Source of the DNA: Alitta virens
Taxonomy: Eukaryota; Annelida; Polychaeta; Phyllodocida; Nereididae
NCBI GenBank assembly: GCA_932294295.1
Contig: OW028575.1
Span: forward strand, 15,442,058-15,506,057
Reading direction: 5' to 3'
Length of the DNA stretch: 64,000 nt
Shown: positions 1 to 14,250 of the stretch, piece by piece
How the letters are laid out: each line of letters starts with the position of its first letter
How positions within the stretch are numbered: the first letter of the stretch is position 1
Program-made: the position numbers and the translations under genes
Notes under the pieces: model-generated
Databases searched by the model: none
What the model was told of the DNA's origin: nothing
Seen by the model: the letters and a program-made list of their open reading frames with translations, nothing else

Positions 1-919
1 GGCATCTACTAAAAGTATATTGTAACCCTGAGTGTCGATTCAGAGGGGGGGGGGGGGGATATATATCCCCCACCTTTTGGGAACGGGGTATGATCGATGT
101 AATCATCCCCCCCCCCCCCCCCCGGCCGAAATTGACGAATAAAAAATACTTTTTGTTTCCTACATACTTTTCTTTTGAAATTTTTGTGCTTTGTTGAACA
201 GTTTTACACTTCATGTCACATATCTGAACAAGTTTATCTGTAAAAATAGTTTGGCATCAATGAAATACCTCTTGACAAGTGTCCACCTATTAGCTCCTGT
301 CACTTGTACATTGAAAGGGAAAGGTGAGACAGACAAAGTAGGCCCTCATCCTCCACCCGTGAAGAAAAGTCAACGCCCCTGACTGTAACTAAATTAAGTT
401 TCGGCCTTCTGAAACCCAAAGTTGGGACTTGATGGATTTGTTTAGGTCAGAAAGTCACCCATATATATTATTTATGTCAAAATGCCTCTTATACATCAGT
501 TAAATGCAGATCTAAGACCAACTGTACATGTGTCAAGTTAGTAAATTGGCATTAATAATAATTTCACCATTATTTTGCACTTACTACTGAATAAATTAAT
601 AGAAAAATTGCAGCAGCAATTGATTGCACACTGATTGGTTATAGTCATAATTGTCATTTGGTGGCGCTAATTGGTGTGAAAAGTACTGCTGTTGGTTTCT
701 AAGCTAATATGATAAATTGTGTCACAAATAAAGTTAGACCAATATTTCGCTGCACAGCTAGGAATAAAGTGGGAGAGTGGATTATTGGTCCAGCGTGGGC
801 AGATGTTTTTGCCCTGTTGCATGCATAAAACGAAGGAAAAAATTCAGGCACTTGTTTTTATGGTTCTACACCATTCACAATGACATGATGAATCATGCTC
901 ATTTTTTTTGGTGTTACAG
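1..919. other. Non-coding lead-in, probably FAM13 intron
   Basis: No exon that I can support. The first recognisable FAM13 exon begins at 920 in the middle of a codon, so this stretch should be intron of that gene. An open segment at about 191-325 ends in a plausible donor (AAAG|gtgaga) in the right phase to join 920. Its translation does not resemble the FAM13 region that should lie there, so it was not called as an exon. Confidence 0.5.
45..123. repeat. Paired homopolymer runs G14 and C17
   Basis: A run of 14 G (45-58) is followed about 50 bases later by a run of 17 C (107-123). The two are complementary and could form a G:C hairpin around an AT-rich loop. Homopolymers of this length are often miscounted in assemblies, so the exact lengths are doubtful. 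Confidence 0.8.
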
Positions 920-3900
920 TTTCATCCGCTGCTGTGAGACAGAAACAAGACCAACCTGACTCTTTAGAAAATTTGAATGAAGATGACCGAGGAAAGGAAA
1001 ACAGGTATGAGAAAGTTATTTCGCACTTAAAATGCAACTGCTACAAGTCATTGAGGTTTTTATGGTTGTAGTGTAAACAGATAATTGAGCTTGGTGCACT
1101 CTTCATTTCTGTGTCATGATGTACGCATTGTATGCTGTTGGTTATGCCGTTCACTCTGGTGCAGTTAATGCTCTTATTCCAGTACAAAAGCTGAGCTCTA
1201 AATTGCAGCGTATATACATATTTTGATGTACATTGAAGGCAAATACAGTTTTAGGTTTGCTCTTTTGCATTTGGTTCCATTTCAGACACTTTCTATAACA
1301 TGTTTTACTGTTTGCTCCATTTGCATATTTTAGTGTGGATTATTTTGAAATACATTGCATTGCTTCGTGCATTGCTGTTTTTTTCCAAGCCATCAAGGTT
1401 TTATTTTATATCATCCTTTAGCTATGTTGCGCCAATAATGGGCTTGATGCAGTTCTCATGTCTCATCACCAGAAACAAGCGCTTTCTGTACCATTTTGTA
1501 CAATTTATTAACTCCGAAGATCATTGAATAATTGATAACACTTTTGATTTTCAGACCCTTAGCCGCCCATAAGAGTTCAGTAAAGGACAGAATTAATCTT
1601 TTTGAGGCTGACTACGTCGCGACTGGCTCACCTGAACATCCGAAACCGCGTAAACAACGACCAAGATCTAAAGCCTTTGAGATATTTGAGTCCCAGGGCA
1701 TCATCATTGGCATGGTGAGTATGTCTGATGTTTAGGTTAGCATTAAATGCCAGAATTTCTGTAAAAATGTTTCCAACAGTCTATAGCTATAAGAGCTTGG
1801 TACACCAGAGAAACATATGCGACTGATCATCTCAGAGCTTGGTGCACTGTAGAAGCATATATGAATCAGTGTAGATCTTTCAGAATTAATGGTCCTGTTT
1901 GTTCAGTCAAGAACTGTAGTTAATTTAGTTTTGAAACATTCAGTCATTGTTATTTAAGTCTATTAGAGACGTCATTTGGATAATGCAGTAACATGTATTG
2001 TTTCTTGAGACATCACAGATAATTATGGTGTGCACTCAATACCAAGCTTTCCACGGGTGGGTGTATGCATGGCAACTCATTAATTAGAATTTATGAAATA
2101 CTCCATTTATCCCAATGAATTTCTTGATTATATTTATGTATAAGAATTATATCAGAAATCAACTACTAAAGAAACTTCATTTGAAATGTCTCCATGAGTG
2201 AAATAATTGGTGATTAAGATGGTTAATGAGACTTAAAAATTACATAATTTATGTGTATATATATACTGTTTTTTTTCCAAATTAGGCTCCAGGTAATCTA
2301 CATCGCGAGATGCATGAAGATGAGGTGGAAGCTCCTGAAATAGAGAAGAATTTTTCTGGCAGCAATTCCAGCGAATCACCTTCAAGCCCCAGCCACCCCA
2401 TACCACCTCCAAGGGGCGCTAAGCGAAATGTCAATGGGTATGTTGTAAATGTCAAGCCATAATTTTCTGATAAAAACATAAGAGCAGCTAGATATATGGT
2501 AGAAGTGTTACGTCAGTGGGTTTATCATTCGGCGCATATTGCCCCTTGTCTGTCTTGCAGAGAGGAGACCAGAGAAACTGAGGAGATGGAAACTTTGCAA
2601 AGTACCAAGGATGACACTGAACTGAGCATGGTGCCTGCAAGTAATCCTTTGACTTCGGTAAGTGTCAGATCTGTTATAAATCAAAATCTGACTGTCTTTA
2701 CTGTCTGAATATAGGTTTTCATTGTTGGTCCGATGTAACTTCATCTATGTGATATAGTTACTTTACATTTGTTAATGTTGATGCTAGGAGATGGAAACTT
2801 CGCAAAGTGGCTATTGTTGGTGTATCTGGAAAATTCCCTTGATTTTGATCTTTTTATTGAATTATATTTTATATAAAATTTGGATTTCGTAATCTGAGAG
2901 AACACATTTTGGATTGGTGAACATCAGCAGTGCTTTAATAAGGATTTTTTATTTTTTTTAAATGAAATGATATTAATAGTAAATGAGTTTATTGGAATAA
3001 GTTCTTGATTTTAGGAGCTGTATTTTACACTCTCTATCTCTATCTTTACACAGTTCAAACGACCAGCAGGGCCGAAAAACAGGCGAACACCATCGCGTCA
3101 CTCAATGCGGCAGATGCTACCGGATGCAGATGATGAAGAGGATGGGGATGAAATTGATGGAGAGAAGGAGACTGCTGAACAAAGAGAAAAGGATGGTGAT
3201 CTGGTGTCCCCTGAAAATGATGAGGATGAGGATGAAGATGTTGAATTGGTTGAGGATGTCAATCATAATGCAGCCAAACCGAGTATAAGGTTCTTGGATA
3301 TCCATCATCACAACCACAGCAACGGAAGCGAACCTGCATCACCTGACCGGCAACATCCGATGATCGCTCATGCCCACATGCCATACATCCCTCCCCTTGA
3401 CCTCTCTATTCTGCATGAACATGGTGATGGCAGTGGTAAGTGAGACAATTCTATAATCATGTTCAATGTCTCAGTGCTACTGGGTCTGAAGCTTGGTCAG
3501 CTTATATGACTCGCTATCAGAGGCAGATGTAATGATGAGATGATAGGCTTGGTGTCCACACCATGTAACACATTTACCCCATGGATGAGGTCTTTGACTT
3601 TTTGTTTAGCCAAGACGCTGACTACAAGGCACCTTCAATTTAATGTCTCACTCACTAGATTAAAATAGTGATTAATTAGTGAGAATGAACCATGATTTGT
3701 AAATGTTGTAGTGATTAAAGGTCTCCCTGGTCTAATCTCCCCGTGTCTTTTTTAAATATGAGATGCAGTATTCTGAACACTATGTTGTTGTATGTTTACT
3801 GACCATGTTGGTCAAATTGTCAGATCTGTTGTCTTTGATCTTCACGATTGCAGTGATCATTAAGACGCTCCAACATTTTTCTGATCATGCCACTACTTCA

Positions 3901-6900
3901 TTTTCAGATCCCATTCCAGCTGAACATGGATTGTCGCTATCTAGTCTACACAAAGCGAAAACTGGAGCTAAGGATGACGAAGTGGTTTTGTCACCAAGAA
4001 CATCGAAATTAAAGAAAAAAGCCAAGTATGTTTGTGTGTTTTACTTTATTTTCTTTACCTTTTTAAATATATTTAGGCAACCACATTATTCGTCTCGAAT
4101 TGCTGTTCTTCACTAAGTTATTCAGCTTAATTTAAAAGATTTTTTTTTATTTGTACTAAGAGCGGATGTGCAGTTTGATTTTAAGATGTATTTTTTTTTT
4201 TACACATACCTTTTTGAAACCAATTTGCACAGTTTCCATCATAATTATGTGTTACATTTCTGTGTATTTCAATCTCTTTCGTAGTATGTGGTTTCGTGTC
4301 AGTTTGTGTGGTTGGTGTAGCTCTAATCTGGATGAGTCAATATGTATGCTGCGTCACTTATGAGTTGTTGGTGTGCAGTGCTGTAGGCCTACTGTACACA
4401 TTAATTGTTTATAAATAAGCTTTTAGGGCTCAAGTCTCATATAAACCTGTGACTTCATATGCTTGGATTCAGTGAATGACGTCACAAACAAATTACTACT
4501 TTTCTTTCTTTTTTTTCTTTTCTTGTGGGCTGTCGCCCCCAAACCCCCACTAAACAACACAAATGTTATTCTAATTGTGCTAAAACTAAAAGATGTGGTC
4601 AAAATCACAATATATATATAATAAAAAATCTAATAAATACATTGTTACTACACCATTGACACTATTTAAGTTAATATTAGACCTGACCCGCTTTTAGACC
4701 TTGCTCTGGTGAAGAAAAAAAGAGTGATATTTGAAAGGATGAGAAATCTGTCTGAGGTCAAAAATTTACAAAATTTACAAAACAAAGAATATATTTCTGC
4801 TAGAACTTCGAGAAGAGCTCATGTCGTGATGGGTATGTGTTATTCTGCCAATGTCCAGCCACCCTGTTGAGCTTTTTCACAAGAGTTTTGTATCCTCGCT
4901 GCTAATTGACAGAATTTTTGTGTTTTCTGAGTTTTTTAGCTGTTTACTGACAGGTCAATTAGTCCTAGTATATCAGTTTAAAGAGATTATTTCACAAATT
5001 GTGAATTTATTTTCTGTGGGTTGAGAGGTTAAAATGCACATTATTATATAGGTTAGTCAGATATTTGTAGTTGTGTGTGCTACAGATTGCAGGAGTCTTG
5101 AAAGTTTTTTATTAAGCAGGATGATCTTGTATGTGGATTTGAATATTTGACGTGTGTACATAAGAACATAAGAGTTGAATGTGGATTAAATTTTGATTTG
5201 GTTGCCGTGAAGATCAGCGAGTGTCTGACAGTGCTGTCTGTGAGTGTGTCTGGCTTGTCAGTTGAGGAGGAGTGAGGATGCAAGGCTATGATAGTTCGCT
5301 GCACTAACCAGATTGGTGCTGGTTTTCAGTTGGGTTAACGACATTGACGAAGCGCCATCACCTCCTAAGACGCAGTTTCTCTTCACGTTAAGGTACCAAC
5401 GTTCTGGTGCTGCTGCCGCCCCTAAATCTTGTCAGCTTTGGTATAATATAGTGATCTATACATACTGTACTGTCAGATGATATTCAGATGTATGTACAGT
5501 GATATGTCTGGGCCACCTGCGTCGCATTTAGTGTACTTGACAGTTTTAGCGATATATTTTGGTGAATTTTATGTGAGTAATAGGGTCAAGTTATTGATTT
5601 GAATGTGTCCACTGGTGGCTCTACAGACGTATATGTATTTTCGCATGTTGTTATGCTAAAGCTTAATGTTGCTATGGTTTTAGTTGCATTATGATTGATT
5701 GGTTGATTTTATCAGTTTCGTCTGATTTAAATGTTTTAGGTTGTAGATGATTTTAAGTTGCATGATCTGGTGCTTCATGTATTTGATACGTTGGTTGTAG
5801 GCGATTTGGTTTTTGTCTTACCCTGGGATGAAGTAACTTAGATCTACAAATGTGGAGGCGTAGTTGCAATTGTGTTGTCTAGCTTGGTAGCCTATAAGTA
5901 GTATTTAGTGTTGAATAAATAATGCCTTTGACCATTTGAGGAGTTGGTGACCTGATTGAGAAGTTGTCCATTCCAGTGTTGTTAATTTTCAGCAAAGATC
6001 TTATAAAATTGACATTAGATGTATTCTAATGCACAGTAATTGCTTTGTCTCGGATCAGATACTGAATGACTTTGATAATTGCAATCTAGGCTTTGTTTAG
6101 AATTTGGTCTAGGTTGACGGCTAGGTAGTATAATTTTTAAACCTTGCAAGTAACTGGTCCAAGACTGAGACCTGCCACAAGTATTTAAAGCAGAAATAAC
6201 TAACGAACAGGTAATTCTTATTATGGGGGAAACTAACCATTGTACTTTTTTATGTTTCAGTAATATGGGCTTGAGTATTCAGGATGAATATACAAATGCC
6301 ATTAAACAATTAACTCGCAGGATTCAAAGTAAGTGTCATGTGCCTTGCCTTATCACATGTATGACTCATTTTATGGTTTATTTAAGATTGCACAACTATA
6401 TTTTGGTATGTTACAATTAATTGTTACAGCTTACAAGAAGAAAATCAAAACCTTCGAAGAAACTTTCGAAGATGATTTTGGATACCGGGTGAGTTGAGCA
6501 ATGAATTGCCATCAATTATATTCTGCTTTTGTACTTTTTAAATGTTCGTGATGATCCTCACTTTTTCACTTTTATTATTCAGCCATCGCAGACAGACAAA
6601 GCAGGTCGACCTGAGATCAAGAAAGCCATGCAACAGTTAGCTTTGTCTCGAAAGGAACTCAAGAGTGAGTCTCTTTATATTTTATGCTATTACATACTTT
6701 CTTTCCTGTATTTATTAAACTAATTAGTGTAGTTTTGGTCCTGAGGCAAACTTTTGAGGACCTTAAATGGGAAGCTCTTTACCTATTATTATTACTCAAT
6801 TTTCTGTTCTGTACAATATTACTCTTGCCATATGATTCAGTAAATGCAACTTGATCAGTAAAAGAAGCTGAATTAATTGAAACTTAAGGAATCAAATTTA

Positions 6901-9900
6901 CATTAAAAATGCTCTAGAAACACTGCTGTGGGGCCCCTTACTTCAAACAATAGGATCTAAGGCGGGAAGCTGTGCAACCAATAGGATTGCAGCATTCTGC
7001 CCCCGTAGCCTAGTGGAAATATCAAGAAGCTTTATGGTAGATCCATTATTGGAGCATATTTTATATATACTGATTATGATGTATTTGCATTTATAGGAGT
7101 TAAAGAAAGGCTGAGAGAATATAACGATCAGATGTCAGATGGAGGCGAATTTCCACGTTATGGAAGTCCTGGTCACCATGTGGCAATTGACGACGATTTC
7201 TTCCATCCTCCGAATATTGACCACACTCTTGATTTGTTAATGAGAAAATTGAGAGAGAAGCAAGACGATGCAAAAAGACCTTTTCACCTTGAGGTAGGTG
7301 TCTAGAGATCAAATATTTTAACTAAAATTATTAATAAATTGCCTGAAGTTGGGAACCTTTGCTCAAATCAAATAAGGTCAACACTTGCACTGGTTATTAC
7401 AAATAAGTATTTAGGGTTACAATTCAAAGCAGTTGCACACAAATTAGTGACTGAAACAGCATCATATATATGACCTTGAATGCCCTTTGACAATGTTCCT
7501 GTTTACCCATACTAATCCTGTTGAAATAGATGTTATGGATTGCTTGACATCCTGTGTAATTAAAGTTGTTTTCCTCATGCTAAATTGTGTTGCAACATGT
7601 CAGTTTTGAAACAATGGCTGCAAAATTGTGCCTTCAAAGTTTTATGCTTTTATATATATCATACATTGTATGTGTGAAAAATGTATGTCAAGTTGGTGCT
7701 ATGAAATGAACTGCCATGAGATATTATTGTGTACCTAATAAGGCTGGTTGAGGTTAAATACTGAGCCAACATGTTCTGCATTTGAGACCTGCTAACCTTT
7801 TATAGACCATTATCACCATGTCCTAATCACTAATTAGTTAAAGTAATTATGAAGATATGTTTAAAATATTTAAAAGTGATGTCAAAAAACAGTCTAGCTT
7901 CAAAACTTTGTCATCTTTGAGAGACAAACTGATTAAAAAGTTTTAATGAGAAATTTGTCATATTTGAAGGGCAAACTAATTAAGGTTGGCAGGTCACTAT
8001 CAGATATATAAGTATGCATGGGACTGATTGTTGAAGAGCACAGATTTTCTGTGATGTATAAAGGCAAATTATAAAGTTGAGAATATCTCAAAACTCATGT
8101 ATAATATGGTATCTCAGGATATGTCGAGGGACCAAGTTCACGATGAGAAACTGGCAGTTCAGAAAACCTTGTTACAATATGAAAATATACATGGTAGACC
8201 TGTAAGTATTGATTCCCGGGGTAAGATTATTTATTGCTGAACCCTGTGTAACTAGTTCCAGGGATCTTTACTTTTCTTTCTTTAAATCACAATAATTGTA
8301 ATGGTGTGAACTTGAGCCATCCATACATCAGAGTATGAATGGGTCTTGTGGGTTTAATTACAATAACTGTGTATACTCATTAAGTTTTTCTGCTTATTTG
8401 TTAAAGTTATTTTATATTGTGGTCTGATTGATGTTACTTGTCACTAATACTGAAAGCTTGGTTGTGTTATTCTGATTTCTCTGTAATGTACCAAATGTGA
8501 ACTCCTTAGTTTTTTGTCTGTCTTACATGCATGTGCATATTGTATGTTAGTCATCATTAATTTAATTATAAGCATAAGTAATTGAAATCTTTGTTAAACC
8601 TGTAAAATTATTACACTGCAACTTATCTATCGCAATATACAACATTTTGTTAGTCTGTTCTTTACTTTTTTGTTAGTAGTGTTGCATTGTCATTAGAAAA
8701 ATCACTTTGGTAATAATGCACACTCAAAGTGTTCTTTTTTCCACATTAACAGACAACGGACTCTGCCAAGAAACTCATGAAACCTTTATACGATCGCTAC
8801 AGAACCATCAAGCGGATTCTTGCAAAGCCAACCTCAGTGAGTTATGCACATCATATAGAGATTAAAATATCTGATTCTGTTGGTAATTGTAATGAAGCAT
8901 GTATTCATCCAACATTATTTTTGCTTTTAGCCTCGTGACAAAAAGGTAGACCTGCCTCCTGTACCAGAGGATGATGCCTTAGAATTTTCACATGATTTTG
9001 GTCTCAAAAGTCCGCAGGTAGGATTGCTTGATCTTGACAGCCTAATCATTTCATTGTAGCCCAAAAAAAAAAGGCCTATTATTTTTCCTTTTTTCTCCAT
9101 ATAGTTTGTATGTATATGCTCCAGTGCAAACATAAGCTTATCGAGCTGGAGCTACAATGCATAAAAACAAAAAATGTGACAATAGATATCACACATTTTT
9201 ATGAATAGTGCATATTTTATTTCGAAGGTAAAATGTTAAAAATACTCATTGTGTTTTCTTATTTCTTGTGACAGGATGCCATTAACATTCCTACATCAGT
9301 ATCTCCTCATGAAACAGACTTTACAGTCACGCAGAACTTGGGTCTTCTAACGAAAGAAACCCTAAAACCGCATGATGACAATGCACAGTTGGACTCCTCT
9401 CCTGAGGGTCCTCAACACTGGAAGGCTAATCTTCATGAACTGACAGTGTAAGTAGATATTGCTGGTGTTTTAAATGGCTTTTAAAATGGTTATGTCCCTT
9501 GTGACATGCTCACTGCTAAGGTTCAAACGCAGCTTAATGTCTTTAACACTGGAGATGCTAGTGATATACAGCCAATCTAGTATACTGTATACTTCTAGTT
9601 CTGTAATTTGTGATAAAACTCTGACTGTAAGATTTAGTGGAGGATTGAAATTTGACGTGAGCAACCGCTCACACTCAAACAGGGATTGCAGGACTACTTC
9701 AGGCTGACTTGCAATCTAACTTCTAAGGAAATTCTATCTTATATTATCATCAATTCTTTGATTGCAATTGAATGCTTGCTTATTCAAAGCTTGGTATAAC
9801 TCTTTACACAAACTGTTGAACAAGTGCAGCGAGGAGTAGCTCTCACAAAATTACCAATAATGATTTTGAGTGAGCAACTAGTCACTCGTGCAGCCCATTT

Positions 9901-10801
9901 CAAATTGTAATCCCTGACTTAGCAAATTACTGAATATTTTACTTATTATGTAAAAGGAGAAGCGACATTGGCACTGTAAATAATTGTCACTGCACACATT
10001 TAAATTATGATATTTTAGACTAGCAGAAATGTTTTTTTTTTTCCAGACCTCAACTGTTAGAAGAACAAAGTAGAGCCAGAAATGACAAGAAGAGATTCAG
10101 GCGAGTTCTTCGAGAATTTGAAGAGGATTTTTTCAAACATACTGGAAGGTAGGCTAATTTCTTTTCTTTTTAAAGTAGTAACTGTTGAATGTGAAATATA
10201 TTTACAAGCATCAAATATATTTACAAGCATCAAATACATGAACACTATTAAATTGTGAAATTGTTCATTAGAATATACTGTACTCTTGTCTGCTTATACA
10301 GGAAAGTTCAAAAGGAAGACAGGGCTCCTATGGAGGCTGACTATCAAGAATATAAAGTAAGTTGTCATGGATTATTTAAATAAATATCAAAAATAGTCAT
10401 GACAAATATGAAAGTAACAGTTGGTTTTATTTAAGACACAAAATAATTAATTCCCTATATTACATTTTCTTACAAGTTGTAATGGATTTGGTCACTTTTG
10501 AGAGCATTTGAGGCTCTATTGAAATTGTGTACAGTGGTTGATGCTGCTGTAGAATTCATCAGCCACTCGTTTCAGTAACAGGCAGCATGACTAAACTACT
10601 GAATATTAGTTTGACATACCTGGCTAAATTGATTTTTAAAATTAGGCAGTAAAAAACCAATGGCAATGCAATGTAATGTAATGTTTTTTTTTTTTAAATA
10701 AATTAATTTTTAATGATTTTTTTATATTTCAATTGCAGCAAGTGAAAGCCAGGTTAAAGCTGTTGGATGCGCTATTAGTCAAGTACGATCCTGCTCTTTA
10801 A
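920..10801 (+). CDS. FAM13: FAM13A/B-like protein, C-terminal part (18 exons)
   Basis: Exons: 920-1004, 1555-1714, 2286-2437, 2561-2657, 3054-3435, 3908-4025, 5330-5392, 6261-6328, 6430-6488, 6583-6664, 7097-7293, 8118-8201, 8753-8836, 8931-9017, 9275-9447, 10047-10148, 10302-10356, 10739-10801 (stop). Frame stays open across every junction, giving about 702 residues. Family hallmarks are visible: QLTRRIQ and a basic coiled-coil segment (6261-6488), YENIHGRP then LYDRYR (8118-8836), and at the C-terminus RRVLREFEEDFF, VQKEDRAPM and EYKQVKARLKLLDALL. A very acidic Asp/Glu stretch (3117-3260) precedes a His-rich one. Vertebrate FAM13A has an N-terminal RhoGAP domain; that part would lie left of the window, so its presence cannot be judged. 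Many FAM13 proteins are linked to Rho and Wnt/beta-catenin signalling; no catalytic residues are seen here. Introns are 93 to about 1300 bases. Identification is confident; A versus B paralogue is not assignable. Confidence 0.9.
3511..3571 (-). repeat. Dispersed 60-bp repeat family, copy 1
   Basis: Lies in a FAM13 intron. The reverse complement reads as a motif with GGTGTGGACACCAAGCC followed by ATCATCTCATCATTAC and ATCTGCCTCTGATAG. Related copies lie at 26731-26790, 37501-37550 and 38543-38595 on the other strand. Probably part of an interspersed SINE or MITE; the full element boundaries were not resolved. Confidence 0.65.
4450..4610 (+). repeat. MITE-like repeat, internal part (same family as 23515-23795)
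   Basis: Lies in a FAM13 intron. It shares ordered blocks with 23563-23745: a 'tgacttcatatgcttg' type start, 'tcagtgaatga', 'ggctgtcgccc', 'acaaatgttatt' and 'gtggtcaaaat'. The terminal 'gtgcagtatag' inverted repeats of the intronic TYW1 copy are not seen here, so this looks like a truncated or diverged copy. Confidence 0.6.
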
Positions 10802-13169
10802 TTAATGACACATATCAGGGACATAACTAACCCACACCAGGCTGCAAAATGTGACTCCTGATTCAACCAAGACCAAATACATGTTCATCAGCAAATTCAG
10901 CAGTATTTTTCAGTAAAGATCTGTTGTACAATTCTTCAAAACTTGATTATTGCCGGCATCGTGGTGTATTTTTGTCCATAACTATAAATTGTATACCGCT
11001 GTAATGATAATTAAATTTACAATATAACATGAATATTAAAGATAGGTAATGTAACCGGACAATGTGTTGTGAAGCGATGTGTGATTTGAGCAGTGATGTG
11101 TGTACACTGCATTAATGATTAATAACACATGATTTTCCATTCTCAGTATATCAGAGTTGATAAGTTGTGCACTATAAAATATAAAAATGCTCTTAGATCT
11201 GATCTGCTGCAGTGATGCTGTTTAATGGACAGTATAAGGTTGTATAGTTAGGCGATTTCTCAATTACTTAATGATGTTAAACTGCTACAGTCTCTATACT
11301 GAGACCAAAAAACTAGTGCTGGATTACGGATAATGCTACTTAGCAGTCTGAACACAATTTTTGGCTCAACTGAAACTTAATCTGCATCTACGAAGCATAA
11401 TATATGTTATGTTGTTATTGATGCTAAATTGGTAGTAATGTAGTTAACTGGCTGAACTGACATTGTTAAATTTGCAACACAATGTGATAAATACATGTGA
11501 AGTTTAAGTGTTATAGTTTATTTTGTTAGGTTTTTAGTTTCCATTAAAGGCTTTTTCAGCTTGTATAATTCCAGCCATGTTATGGCCTGGGAAAGTACCA
11601 AATTGTAGTGTGCTGGATCATTGAAATAGTAGCAGTTAAGTAGTATTTATTTGAGCATCCCGTGTAGTATATTATAGTATAAGGGTCATCTGTGTTTTTG
11701 CAGCAGTAGTTTTGATACATTGTGCTTACATTTTGTTACTCTGTGGACTCTCAAGTGCTGATGGAAACTAGATACTGTGTATTTCAGAACTTCAGGAAAG
11801 TTCTGCTGGAAGACTAAGTTCGAGTTCTAGTTGTGTGTATTTGAGTGTAATGATTTCACGACAAGGCTGTGCTTAACCGCGCAGCATTTAAATTGAATGA
11901 TCAGACAGATTGTCTTACTGAAGGATTTGCTCGAAGTTGCAGAAACTGTTACATTTTGACACGGTTTTCATGAATTTTGTAATAGTGATTGTTTCATACG
12001 GATGTAGAGTAGTGATTGTTGATTTTGTATTAAAGACACTGTGATAGGGAGGCTCTCTCTTTGATTACAATTCCTTAAGGTAAATTAATTATATAGGTGC
12101 TTCTCCATTTCTGTATTAATTAAATTTCACATACCTTGCTTTGGAATGTTTGTGTATTAAGTTAAAATCCCAAAGCTCAGGATTTTGCTCTCGATGCTAT
12201 TTTATAATTTAGTATTTTCGACATGGTACTTGCATACCCAGCTGAGCTTTTCAGTAATGTTACCAAACTGTCATGCTTTATTTGCACCCAAATTTGAGTT
12301 CAGGTTGACAATGTTAAAAATTAGACAAAGAATTAACAAATTATACTTCACACTTGTCTATACTGAAGATGAGATGATTGGTGATTAGGATTTTAGTGTT
12401 GTCTTGCACAATAGAATGTTTTGCAAAAGTTGGCTAATATTGGAATGTGAACTAAAGGTTTAATTGGTTTCAATTAAAAGATGTGTGCCAATATCTACTT
12501 CCTATATGGTATTTATGAACTTAGTCCCAATTGTAAAGACTACAAAGGTCTTAACTTGGAATCTTTGATACCCAAGGAAAGTTATTAATAATTACTTAAT
12601 CTCCACTGTTAAAATATATTCAGTTGCCGCTGGTTGTAAAAATAATACTAGTCAAAGTAGAATTGCTATTTTGTTCTGTTTAAAAATGTATAGCCATTTC
12701 TTACAGAAATATTTTGTTTGATCGTATGCAATTGCACATATTATGTATGATTTAAATATATAATTTATACTTTTCTAGTTTAGAGTACATTGCATTTTTA
12801 ATGTACCCAGTTGATTTAGCCTGATCACTAATGATTTTGTACTATCAATTAGTGTGTTGTAAATCAAAATGCAGGTAAATGAAACTGTACTTGATATTAT
12901 ATCCAAGGCTCTGTTTGTATATATACGGTATATATAGTATACATAACTTACATGTAAATCTACACATGCATAAATATGTATATTTGTAATAATGTATCAT
13001 AATCAGTAATTGATATATCATATAATACACTGTATTCATCTTCTTTCTGTGACAGCAGAGTACTGATAGTATATTTTTGTGTTTCAAGAAACATTAAAGA
13101 GCTGTTGGAAGATTTATTCCAGTTTCTTGTGTTTCTGTTTTGAAATGCCACAACACAAAATGGAAATTA

Positions 13170-13405
13170 TACACTAAAGGACTTTAAAAACGCATAGGTA
13201 AAACATGTACAAACCCGAGATAATGCGTTTTTATAGTCTTCTTTTTTTGCTGGCTATCGAAGCTTTTGTTTTGTGAATGTACACTAAATGGACTTTAAAA
13301 ACGCATTATCTCGGGTTTGTACAACATGTTTTACCTATGCGTTTTTAAAGTCCATTAGTGTACATTCACAAAACAAAAGCTTCGATAGCCAGCAAAAAAA
13401 GAAAG
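13170..13405. repeat. Two inverted MITE copies forming a large hairpin
   Basis: A palindromic unit beginning TACACTAA.GGACTTTAAA and ending in its inverse sits at 13280-13362. A second copy, with its core in the opposite orientation, lies at 13170-13237. Outside the second unit, the flanks at 13238-13279 and 13363-13405 (containing gctggctatcgaagctttt and its complement) are also inverted. The arms 13238-13305 and 13337-13405 are therefore nearly perfectly complementary over about 68 bases, with a loop of about 31 bases. Confidence 0.85.
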
Positions 13406-13474
13406 AGTAAATTTTGTATGCGAAGTAAAAGTAACATTATGCTTGAGTAATGAGCAAAATGCACACTATCTGAT

Positions 13475-13610
13475 GGGAAAAGCAGCCCTCAATGACAGGT
13501 TCTTGGCCTTCACAAGGGTTGATTAGATGACATTCAGAGGCAGTCCATGCCTGATTAATCTTGACTTCAGCTATGTGATACTCTGGTTGCGAGCATCCCA
13601 AGCCCCCTTT
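13475..13610 (-). repeat. SINE-like body, related to 38226-38300
   Basis: The segment 'gggaaaagcagccctcaatg' followed by 'caggttcttggccttcac' and 'aagggttg' resembles 'gggaagtgcagccctctaag' and following at 38226. This suggests a second copy of the tRNA-type SINE described at 38183-38500. The ends are not defined. Confidence 0.4.
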
Positions 13611-14089
13611 TCACACGGCAGCCATATTGGCATTTAGTTCCATTGACCTCATTTTAATTATGCGATATATTATGACATCATTATTTGACCATCGTTCTTG
13701 CACTCTGTGACCTAACAATGGCCATTGTCTACTGATGACGTCACAGTAATTATAGCTGAGTGCAAAGAGAGGTCAATCAGGCAAAAATTCTAACATGGCT
13801 GCTAAAAAGGTGTAATCACGGCATTGCCATGGTTTTATCATGCAGCCCGCTGGTTTCGTATGATAGTCAGCCAATGAAAGACTTGATCAGACAATGTATG
13901 GACTTAATATGTAAAGAATGTTCTGCACTAAACCAGTTTCATTTGGGAAGACACAATTAGCGCTTCACAGCTCTTGGCAACCAATCAGATTTGATAAGAA
14001 TAAACCAGGTAATTGATTCCATTTTTAGTAACGTCTGCTCAGCAGAGCTGTGTGGAGAGTGTTGGTCTTGCCTGAGGAAGATGTACCTG

Positions 14090-14250
14090 ATCAGGCCTAC
14101 ACTTCACCCCACTTTTCATTGCCACAGCATAATCAAGAGTGAAAGCCATGCCAATTGCACTCCTCTTGAGCCTAGGCTGGGACTGGAACCATATGTCCAT
14201 GTGCACCAAACTGCCATGCCATGCATTAGGCTGTTGGCAGCTCCATGAGA
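14090..14250 (-). repeat. Possible tRNA-derived SINE head
   Basis: On the minus strand, GGTTCCAGTCC near 14180-14190 resembles the RNA polymerase III B box consensus GGTTCGANTCC. No convincing A box or cloverleaf was found, so this is at best a degenerate SINE head. Confidence 0.25.

Noticed and set aside
191..382. Possible extra FAM13 exon (63-codon frame)
   Set aside because: A donor in the correct phase exists at 325, but the hydrophobic translation does not resemble the FAM13 region expected before 920.
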